DNA of 64,000 bases from Centaurea solstitialis. Taxonomy: Eukaryota; Streptophyta; Magnoliopsida; Asterales; Asteraceae. This document shows positions 41,830 to 50,624 of the stretch, one piece after another. The position numbers and the translations under genes were made by a program. Location of the stretch: assembly GCA_030169165.1 (NCBI GenBank), contig CM058044.1, positions 21,977,421 to 22,041,420 on the forward strand. Reading direction: 5' to 3'. Within the stretch, counting starts at the first letter, position 1; every line of letters begins with the position of its first letter. The notes under the pieces are model-generated. The model was not told the origin of the DNA. It did not search any database and saw only the letters and a list, made by a program, of their open reading frames with translations.

Positions 41830-42191
41830 TGTAAGTGCAAGAAACAATGGATTCAACAATCAAATCTTCATTCCATAATTAAATGTTTACAATATGAACT
41901 TTCTCTCTCTAGAATCTCTCTCTAAAGCACACACATATGAATATTACAATATGAGCTCCTTTCATCAAGTCCCTTCACTAACTAACTCCTTCTAACACAC
42001 TATATATACCCTTGACGTCAACACTTACTAACATTGACTTTTCTAACTAATACTTTGACTTTACATATAAATGCTTTGACTTTGACTTTGATGCTTGACT
42101 TTCTTCTTTGACTTCCATCCTTTGACTTTGTTTGACTTGAATATTGTTTCCTCATCTTGAGATCTCGGATACAATAATATTTGCTCTAACA
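41830..42191 (-). repeat. N1 3' LTR
   Basis: 362 bp, apparently identical to 48121-48482. Minus strand TGTTAGAGC to CTTGCACTTACA. Confidence 0.93.
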
Positions 42192-42204
42192 ATCTCCCCC
42201 TTTG
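42192..42204 (-). promoter_or_regulatory. N1 polypurine tract
   Basis: Minus strand CAAAGGGGGAGAT directly before TGTTAG. Several further GGGGGAG runs lie within the next 1.6 kb upstream. Confidence 0.85.
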
Positions 42205-44653
42205 TATTCGAGATCGCTCTTCAAAATGAGCTCCAGCTTTAACGATCTTTTGTCTTCATGTCAAACAAACTTTTTCGGTCACAAATTTCAAACAACTAAC
42301 AATCTCCCCATTTATACACGCATCATCTTCAGAACAAAGTCTTCAATCTTGAAATCAGATCATCACAATCAACCAGATAAGCTCAACACATAACAATCTC
42401 CCCTTTTTCAAATAACATCTTTGAATCAACACTCTTCAACTTGAAGTAGTCTTCATCAAATCCAGAATTCCCTCTTGAGGTCAAATCCAGAAACCCTTCT
42501 TGAGGTAACCAAAGCCAATGGTCAAGGATATTTAGGTTCTGAGCTTTGACACTACGTGTACTAAGCTCTTCACCTTCTCAATATAAATCCATCATATCTT
42601 CAAACTCTTCAAACCACTTTCTCAACTTCAGCAAATCAAACCATTCTTTCATCAACCTTCATAACTCGAACTCAATCTTTAAATCTAAAGGCTTTTCAAC
42701 CTTAGATTCAAAAGATTTAAACTTTGATCTCTCTTTAGCTCCCCCTTAATACTTGCTTTCTTCCCTTAACTGTTACTTCACAACACATTTCTTCACATAA
42801 ACCCTCAAAACTTGAATGAACCAACATCATGAAATCTTCAATCGACCATACTTGTTATCTTGAACTCTTCAAATCAACGATACTTGATGTCTTGAAATCT
42901 TCAACACATATCATCCTGAACTCTTGTACATATATCCCATATCGTCATCATGCTTTTGCAAATGTCTTTGATAGAACTTCTCCCCCTCAAGATGGTTAGG
43001 AGAATCCTGAACATCATGCATAATCAAAGACATCTCAGCAAACTATCTTATTCAAAAGAAATGCTCCCCTTTAAAACTTGCTTTACCATTCAAAGAACCA
43101 TTTCTTTCTCAATATAGCACATGCAAATAGAGTGTCTCCCTCAATCAAATATCTCATCCATATCAGAGTGCTCCCCCTCAAAACCAACTCAAGTCACTCC
43201 CCCTCAAATGATGGGTAATCGGCTAACATAGAAGCACATTTAGCAACTATTGACACAACAACTCATAGAATTGTGTGGCCTATTTTCAGTGTTGGCAACA
43301 GGGTAGCACTGATAGGACTTCCAGTCATCACTGAATCAAAGTTAGAAAACTAAATTCTCAGACTGTTCCGGCAATATCACAAAGATATGCAATTGGAATC
43401 ACAAAGACTCGTGCAAGTGTCAAAGAAATATCATCATATCAATTAGGCTCAAATATTGATTCAATCTGGGACGCAGATTAAAAATCAATGACTCTTGTGC
43501 ATAGAATATGAAGTTCGGAGACCGGAGAGAATGTCTTCCTTGTTTCAATATCTAAATCTTCCGAGTGAAGATTAGATAGATGATGTGCTAATTCTCCGTG
43601 AGAATTGAAACAAACATCTTTTAAGAGATATTTGAGTAGCTTGGTGGGGTGACACGAGTTATCGACACTGGGTCCATGTCTTGTTTCAATATTCATCTCC
43701 AAAGAATCGAGAATGAATAGATGATGTGGTTACCCGGATAACTGTATAGGTTTGGGAAGGATCTTCTTTTATTCTTTTTGATCCTGTCTCACACTCACCA
43801 TTTTCTTTTAACTCCCCCTACACTCAAGCTCTCGGACATTTTACCTCATTCACACCCTCACACACTAGGTCTAACCTAGGGTTGTGTTTCTTGGGTAGAT
43901 CCTCCGGCTCTGGATTGATCATAGAAACTTCTATATCCTATCACACATAAGTTGTTATCATGAAATGATATTCTTTGAAGCGTTGAGTATATTCATACCA
44001 GAACGTGATATGATGGTGATTCATATGTGATACAATATGTATATGGGAAACATATGTTGAACAGAAATAGGGAACATTTGTTGAAGAGATCATATGTTGA
44101 AGAAATTCATTCAAATGCTCTAACAAGTGATGATTGATTGTAGAAATTAAAAATCTTGATCGTGAATTCCAAAGAACAAAATTCAAACGCGAAACAGATA
44201 GACTCAGTAAGCACAGTGTATTCAATAAATGAATCAATGATTAGAAAGTTTAATTGTGAAGAACAATTCACAATTAATAATCTGAATAAGAATTGAATCA
44301 TTGAAATGAAATAACGGGCATCGAAATCAAATTGGAATTCAAGCGAGTGTATTTCCACCGAATAATTTCAACGAATATATGAGATGTGGAAATAACTATG
44401 TCAAGAAAAATTATAACGCGTGGAAATTCGTGAAATGATGTAAAATCGGAAAGAAACTAACACAAGTAAGTTCCTTATGATGAATCCCACGGTTAACGCA
44501 GTGAAGCACAAGTTCTAAGCTAAGGGTTTAGAGGGATACTTACATTGAAGCTCATAAATGAAGTACGGGTCCTAAACTGAATGTTTAGAAGCCACCAATA
44601 ATTGAAGATCGGGTCCTGAACTGAATTATTCAGGAGCCATATAATCTGCAAAA
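42205..44653 (-). other. N1 3' non-coding tract
   Basis: No convincing ORF. Minus-strand GGGGGAG or GGGGAG runs recur near 42301, 42395, 42741, 42981, 43171, 43199 and 43813, resembling extra polypurine tracts. A diverged direct repeat of about 130 bp (TTGTTTCAATAT...GATGATGTG) lies at 43540-43740. Confidence 0.6.
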
Positions 44654-46762
44654 TCAAACATATTTTGGTATCCACTTGGATGTGGATCCTCTTTTGTTAG
44701 AGAAATTTGGTTTGTAAGAAGAAATTTTGTAAATTCCAAATCTATCATCTATATAATCGTCACATACAAAATCATTTCTTGGAGAGTAAGAACCATATGA
44801 TATTCTTTTGGAAAGACTAAGAAGTTTACTTCTAGAATAAACTAACTGAGACTTACCAAAAGATGTATCATGAAAAAATTTGTTCTTTTGAACTGTCGAT
44901 TCCGAAGCAAAAGATTTTGTATGATTTACCTTTGCATTAGATCCCTTAACTTGCCAAACAAACTTACTATTTGAAAAACGATGATTACCTGAATAATCAA
45001 CACGACGATCATAGAAGAGATTTGAAGTACGAATCTGACCACTTGAGTTGACATTACTCCGTGAAGCACTATCCACATTGCTTGAATCATGAGCTTTGAA
45101 AATTGTCTTCTCAAGTTCCTTCACTTTGGAAGAAAGCTTGTTCCTCTCTTCAAGAAGATCATTAAGCTTCTTCTGTTGATCAGATCGCATTCGTTGCTCA
45201 TTCATGATATTAGTCGATAATTCAGATAACTTGCTTGTAAGCTTCCTTATTTCAGCCTTAAACACTTCCTTTTGATCCTCAAAATCTGCTTCCACAAGAC
45301 TTAGCTTCTTAGGTTCAGCGATTATCTGTTCTAAGACACTCTTTTCATGTCGAAGAACCTTCTCTTTTTGTTTAAATTGATGTCTCACATCAGATAACTG
45401 ATTCTGTAAGTCAACAATTTGTTTTTGAAGCTCAATACATTTCTTGTCATCAACTTTCCTCACTGTATGAACACCTTGGATTTCTTCTTCAAATTCATGC
45501 ATCATGTTCTGATATTTCCCGGCACGAAGACTTGGTTTCTTCAAAGAATTCTTCTTATCTAGGATAATCTTCCTCTCTAACTCAGATATTTTCTTTGAAA
45601 GATTAACACTTGTCAAATCAAATACCTTTCTTTCTTCTAATAAAGTATTTTGAAGATCAGAAACAGTCTTTGTAAGCTTCTCAACTTCTGTTTCAAACAT
45701 ATGTCTTTCTTTCGCAACCTCTAGTTCCACATTTTGCTTTTCCTGTCCAGCTTTGTCTTCTAATAATTTCTGAAGATCAGCCACTGTCCTTTGAAGCTCT
45801 AAAATCTCTTGAACATATTTTTCTCTGTCTTTTGCAAACCTGCTTCTTTCATTCACCAGATCATGTTCACTTTCATACACAACTTGTTGTAGAATCTGGA
45901 TTTGCTCGAGAAGCATCTCTCTTTCAGCATTGTGCTCATTCTGCTCTTTGAATTTAAGAGATTCATACTCAGATTGAGTCTTTTGGAGAAGATTTTCAAG
46001 ATCCACAATCTTTTCTTCTAAAACTAATGTAGGAACATAAGGTTTAGCTTTGACATCTGATTCTTGAGAAGAATTAATATCAGGATAAACCAGAAAATCA
46101 GAAGAATTAGATGAGTCTTTTGATTTGATTCTCAGAGTGTCTGAATTATATACAAACTTGACCCTATGATATTTAGGTTCATAATATACAGGATCATGTT
46201 GTTCAATTTCTTGCATATCTGAGAAATCTTCCTTCATTTCAAAACCTTTTAAAGAAGGAAATCTGGTGCTCATTAACATACTTGTAAAATCATAAAATGC
46301 AGATTTCTCCTTAAGAGCATTTTTCAACACATTTGGATTCTCATAACCTAAACCCCATTTAACATCAAGAAAATCTCTGAGTGCACAGGGTTTGTTTAGA
46401 AAAATTGTCCGTTCAGAAACACCTATTTTGTGAAGCTTCTCATCTAAAAATTGAATTATCTTGTTTGATTCCTTAATCTGCTGTTTACATTGAAGCTTTG
46501 TCTCAGCAATTTGTTTTTCAAAATCAAGCTCTTTTTCTTTGATCTGATTTTTCATTTGAAGCTCTTTCTCTTTAATCTGATTTTTCATTTGAAGCTCTTG
46601 TTCTTTGATATGATTTTTAAAATGAAGCTCTTTTTCTTTAAACTTAGCAACTGCTTTAGCAAGCTGTGTTGTAAGACTGGCCTTTTCACGTTCAAGTCTC
46701 TTCGTTTTATCCCAATCTCGTTCATACTGAATCTCATCATCAGAATCCATTGTTATCTGCAC
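44654..46762 (-). CDS. N1 coiled-coil protein, gag-C-terminus-like
   Basis: 702 residues, intact. MDSDDE four codons in is an alternative start. Residues 15-110 are coiled coil with three near-copies of a 12-residue unit (KEKELQMKNQI). About 110-215 is a globular-looking part (ALRDFLDVKWGLGYENP, FPSLKGFEM, HRVKFVYNSD). About 245-565 is a long coiled coil full of LEK/LQN heptads. The tail is basic and Ser/Asn/Tyr-rich, ending STSKWIPKYV, much like the W-[VI]-P-K ending of SIRE-type gag (S1 gag ends WVPKQA). There is no UBN2 domain, zinc knuckle or enzyme motif. Likely a gag-derived structural protein used in trans (inference). Confidence 0.75.
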   Translation of the reverse strand: MQITMDSDDEIQYERDWDKTKRLEREKASLTTQLAKAVAKFKEKELHFKNHIKEQELQMKNQIKEKELQMKNQIKEKELDFEKQIAETKLQCKQQIKESNKIIQFLDEKLHKIGVSERTIFLNKPCALRDFLDVKWGLGYENPNVLKNALKEKSAFYDFTSMLMSTRFPSLKGFEMKEDFSDMQEIEQHDPVYYEPKYHRVKFVYNSDTLRIKSKDSSNSSDFLVYPDINSSQESDVKAKPYVPTLVLEEKIVDLENLLQKTQSEYESLKFKEQNEHNAEREMLLEQIQILQQVVYESEHDLVNERSRFAKDREKYVQEILELQRTVADLQKLLEDKAGQEKQNVELEVAKERHMFETEVEKLTKTVSDLQNTLLEERKVFDLTSVNLSKKISELERKIILDKKNSLKKPSLRAGKYQNMMHEFEEEIQGVHTVRKVDDKKCIELQKQIVDLQNQLSDVRHQFKQKEKVLRHEKSVLEQIIAEPKKLSLVEADFEDQKEVFKAEIRKLTSKLSELSTNIMNEQRMRSDQQKKLNDLLEERNKLSSKVKELEKTIFKAHDSSNVDSASRSNVNSSGQIRTSNLFYDRRVDYSGNHRFSNSKFVWQVKGSNAKVNHTKSFASESTVQKNKFFHDTSFGKSQLVYSRSKLLSLSKRISYGSYSPRNDFVCDDYIDDRFGIYKISSYKPNFSNKRGSTSKWIPKYV

Positions 46763-48106
46763 AAAAGATAATAAGGATCGTCAACAGAAACTTCGATTAG
46801 AAGTGTAAGTAGTGCACAAAAGGTTTATTTCAAACAAATCAAAAATTCTGAGGAAAAATGGGTAAAAGAAAACTTGAAGGACTAAAAATGACAAAACAAG
46901 AAACTTAAACGACTCACAAACTTAAAAACACACGTACGAGGACTAAAATTGAAAATAGAATGAAAAGAAAACACAACACAACTATTTAATAAAAGAAAAA
47001 GAAAGAAATAAAAAAAAAAGAAAAAACAAACAAACTTGCAAGTACACAAGCTCAAAAATAGCTCAAACACATTTAAAACACTCAAAAATAAGCCCAAGAC
47101 TCGAGATACACAACATGGCTCGAGATAGGGAAGAAAAATGGCTCGAAATACGAAAAAAATGGCTCGAAATAAGCTCCACACGCGCTCACACGCGCTTGCC
47201 ACGCGCTACACATGAAATACCACGCGCCTGACGCGCTTGCACACGCGCTCCACGCGCTGATCTCGAGCGGCTGACGTCAGCGTGACGTCATGCACGCGGT
47301 CAGCACCAAAATGAACTCTCTGACCGATTGTCTGACTGCTGATTGAAATCGCTGACCGAGAGGAAAGGCTCTGACCGAGAAAGAAACCTCTGACCGAGTC
47401 CTTACTCAAGCTCTGACTGAGTATAATTGATCTGACCGAGCATCTTTTTGCTGACTCGAGCTCTGACTCGAGCTATGACCTCTGACTCGAGCTCTTACCT
47501 ACTAATTCGAGTGCTGAATGCTGAAATTGACTTCTATCTCGAGTCTGACCCACTTTTTTACTAACCAAAGCTTTGAAAAACACCAAACAAAGGCTCGAGA
47601 CATTCTAACTTGACCCACAAACAACTTTTTGCACAAAATACTTAAAATTTTTGGATCAAACCCCCAAAAATTTCATCTTCTTCCCCAAGAAAAACTCAAG
47701 AACATGAAGAACACTTTCAACCCAAAAAATTTAAAAACACAAAATTAACTTCTAAAACTAAAAACAAATGATAGATTCATGTCCAAAAACACTTTTTAGA
47801 AACAAATCCACTCAAAAATGAATCGAAAACACACTAAATCTCACAATCACTCATGACCTCCATTGATGAACTTTGAAGAACTTCAAAAATCAAAACTCAA
47901 ATTTTGAAGCAAATTTGATCTAGAATGATTAGAGATGATTAAAAAACACACTAGAAACACAAAAACACACACAAATCTACAAGATCTACACCAAAATCTA
48001 CAAATCTACACAAAGAATCTATAAAACCCATTTCTTCAAAATTTCTTCAATTCTTCATCAAATTTCTCCAAATCTTCATCAAATTGTGCACAAATCTTCT
48101 GCCATA
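46763..48106 (-). other. N1 leader with repeat arrays
   Basis: No ORF. Three kinds of short repeats are packed here: GGCTCGA[AG]ATA units at 47110-47175, ACGCGCT/CACGCG units (about eight) at 47173-47260, and CTCTGACCGAG shading into CTGACTCGAG units (about ten) at 47310-47560. The remaining stretches are A-rich. Confidence 0.65.
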
Positions 48107-48118
48107 GCTCTGATACCA
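48107..48118 (-). promoter_or_regulatory. N1 primer-binding site
   Basis: Minus strand TGGTATCAGAGC, two bases from the LTR end. Confidence 0.9.
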
Positions 48119-48120
48119 CT

Positions 48121-48482
48121 TGTAAGTGCAAGAAACAATGGATTCAACAATCAAATCTTCATTCCATAATTAAATGTTTACAATATGAACTTTCTCTCTC
48201 TAGAATCTCTCTCTAAAGCACACACATATGAATATTACAATATGAGCTCCTTTCATCAAGTCCCTTCACTAACTAACTCCTTCTAACACACTATATATAC
48301 CCTTGACGTCAACACTTACTAACATTGACTTTTCTAACTAATACTTTGACTTTACATATAAATGCTTTGACTTTGACTTTGATGCTTGACTTTCTTCTTT
48401 GACTTCCATCCTTTGACTTTGTTTGACTTGAATATTGTTTCCTCATCTTGAGATCTCGGATACAATAATATTTGCTCTAACA
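48121..48482 (-). repeat. N1 5' LTR
   Basis: 362 bp, apparently identical to 41830-42191. The U3 W-box cluster is at 48303-48431 in this copy. Confidence 0.93.
48292..48431 (-). promoter_or_regulatory. N1 U3 promoter: TATA box, TGACGTCA and W-box array
   Basis: On the minus strand nine AAGTCAA-type sites (TTGAC on the plus strand, the WRKY W-box core) occur within about 130 bp. They are followed by the palindrome TTGACGTCAA (TGA/bZIP as-1-like core) and a few bases later by TATATATA. The order, array then TATA, is that of a U3 enhancer-promoter. WRKY- and TGA-driven, stress-responsive LTRs are known for tobacco Tnt1/Tto1-type elements; the response here is inferred. Confidence 0.65.
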
Positions 48483-48487
48483 GGTCG

Positions 48488-49057
48488 ACATATCCTGTTC
48501 ATTAAATCCATGAACACTACTGGAGCGTTTGTCAAACCAAATGGCATGACCGAGAACTCGTAATGACCATACCGAGTTCTGAACGCTGTCTTGACAATAT
48601 CTTCTTCTCGCACTCTCATCTGATGGTAACCTGACCGAAGGTCGATTTTGGAAAAGTAGGTAGGTCCTTGCAACTGGTTGAACAGGTCGTCTATGCGCGG
48701 TAGAGGATATCGATTTTGATACGGCGACTTTGCTATGGGGGCCGCTCCTGGAACTAAGTCAATGTGGAACTCCACCTGCCTTTGTGGGGGTAATCCAGGT
48801 AACTCCTCCGGGAACACCTCAGGAAATTCTCGCACAATCGGAATATCCTGGATTTGGTTCTCTTTTGTCTCCTTATCCACGACATGCGCCATGAATGCTA
48901 CACATTCCTTTCGTAGATGACTTCGCATTTTCATATATGACATTATCTTGATTTCTCTCCTTGGCTTTTCTCCATGTACTTCGAGTACACCTCCTTCGGG
49001 TAGTGCTAACATAACTATCTTCTCAGCACAACATATCGTCGCTCGGTGGTTAGACAT
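48488..49057 (-). pseudogene. T1 protease tail and RT N-terminal half
   Basis: Starts within MSNHRATICC, downstream of the protease. The RT start region is EFPEVFPEELPGLPP, then VEFHIDLVPGAAPI, YPLPRIDDLFNQLQG, FSKIDLRSGYHQMRVRE, TAFRTRYGHYEFSVMPFGLTNAP and FMDLMNRICRP, at which point N1 begins. The order and motifs are those of plant Tekay elements. Apart from the insertion this part is open. Confidence 0.85.
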
Positions 49058-49440
49058 CTAATCCATAACAACTATTATGTCAAAACTCCCTATCTTGATC
49101 GGGATTAAATCTATACTAAGGTCCTTTCCTGCTAAGCTCAGTGTGCATTTCTTGACTACTTTTCGACTTTTATCTGAATGACCTTGAGATGTCTCTTCTG
49201 ACTAGTGCTCTACTTTCTTTTATTACCATCTTTCCATTTGATGGACTCTACGACCACCTTATTTCTTCTATTTGCGACAATGTCGGTAGTAACTTGAGTG
49301 ACAATGGTAGGTACGACTTCCGGGACTTGTTGGGCTATCAGTTGAGCAATGTTGAGCGATTAACTCTTATGGTTCACTTTCTAGCTATGTGTGTTTCTTC
49401 TGGAAAATACGGTTCTAAATCATTTGTAAAATGTATGTTT
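49058..49440 (-). pseudogene. T1 gag and protease fragments
   Basis: Minus-strand LSIDLIPIKIGSFDII and a following MD (49045-49140) are the end of a Tekay aspartic protease, with a stop where the conserved Trp should be. At about 49200-49345 a short frame reads IAQQVPEVVPTIVTQV, like the N-terminus of gypsy gag. Most of gag and the protease active site are missing, so an internal deletion has joined them. Confidence 0.55.
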
Positions 49441-49449
49441 TATTAAAAG

Positions 49450-50607
49450 TTGTCTTTAATAAATGTGCGAAAATATTTGTATTTTATTTATAACAATTTC
49501 TTTAAAATAAAATCGATAAGGACATCTTTGTGATTAATTTAAAATTTGGTTTCGTAAAAACTTAATACTTATCCGAAAGGGTCAAAATTTGATGCTAACG
49601 CATCCTTAAAATATTTTACTTGCCCAAGCTAAGGTTTAAATGGGACAACCAAAAAGTACATTTTGAAATTCTTTCACATCCACAGCATACGAGAGTTACA
49701 ACCGAAAGGATCAACTTTTGCCAACAGTATTACCACAACTTGCCAGCACAAGTCAACTCTCCTAGTCGTCCTTCTTGCCGTCATAACATTTTCTACAACA
49801 TTGGTGGTACCTTCTTCCAAGAGTTGCACCAATTTCGTCAACTTAATTATGTCCCAGTTCTATCTTGATGCCCTGCTTCGACTACTTTGCAGTCCGTCGG
49901 CGAGTGTTCGTATTGTTCGAGCCTCTCCTTGTGTTATACTAGTAATATAACCGATCAATATCCCCGAAAGGATATGAAATGATCTTGCATTATCTAGATG
50001 AGTTATCGCCAGTCCACTCCGAATGGTTGCCGCAACTGTCTTCTGAGTTGTCTCATATGAGGTGCTAGGAGGTTCGGGGGTGGATCGATTGAAATGTCTT
50101 CACTTGTTACTCCAATGTCGGAATCGTAATGCCTAGACGGGTCTTTCTCCGAAGTCTAAGTAATAGTGTTCGACATAGTGATTATAGTGTCCGCATAACT
50201 TATTAACGTGCCTTCAAACTACTAGTGACATCCTAAGCGCTAACGCATGAGTGTTCAACAATGGCGTTACTTTACTTAAACGCGTAAGTGCTATAGTAAA
50301 TATCAACATCATGATATGCTTCTGTGAACTCACACGGTTTATGCTTTTCAGGAGGTTCTTGGAAGGTTCCAATTCTACTAGCCGTATGATTAGTTTATAA
50401 GTCTTATTCTACTTATACCATGGCTAGGCATAGGTGATCAGGCTCTGCCTATCTATGATATATCAAAATAATACCTATCCTAATCATCTTAGTAGTAAAA
50501 TTCTCCTAAATTTTGAAATCTTTGATTTTGAAAAGTTATATAATTTGTGTAAAAATGTTGGTTATAGTACTTGGTTTTATAGAAAACCGATGTTCTCTAT
50601 AACCTAT
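49450..50607 (-). other. T1 leader and possible gag start
   Basis: No long frame. Its part 49747-50482 is duplicated at 36393-37125. Some minus-strand codons (near 49770-49830) look gag-like, but stops are frequent. Confidence 0.5.
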
Positions 50608-50620
50608 GGCTCTAATACCA
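50608..50620 (-). promoter_or_regulatory. T1 primer-binding site
   Basis: Minus strand TGGTATTAGAGCC, four bases after the LTR end GGGGTGTTACA; one mismatch to the tRNA-iMet complement. Confidence 0.75.
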
Positions 50621-50624
50621 AATC

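Larger units (their letters stand above)
41830..48482 (-). mobile_element. N1: young non-autonomous copia-type element encoding a coiled-coil protein
   Basis: 6.65 kb with two 362-bp LTRs that I read as identical, the duplication GGTCG at both sides (41825-41829 and 48483-48487), a tRNA-iMet primer site and a polypurine tract. It has one long ORF (702 residues) and no protease, integrase, RT or RNase H. Identical LTRs mean a very recent insertion, so the element has been mobilised by proteins supplied from elsewhere. LTR ends (TGTTAG...CTTACA) and primer type are copia-like, close in style to N2 and S1. Confidence 0.9.

Noticed and set aside
46490..46771. Plus-strand frame of Phe/Leu/Lys repeats that looks like membrane segments.
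   Set aside because: It is the reverse complement of the repeated coiled-coil codons of the N1 ORF.
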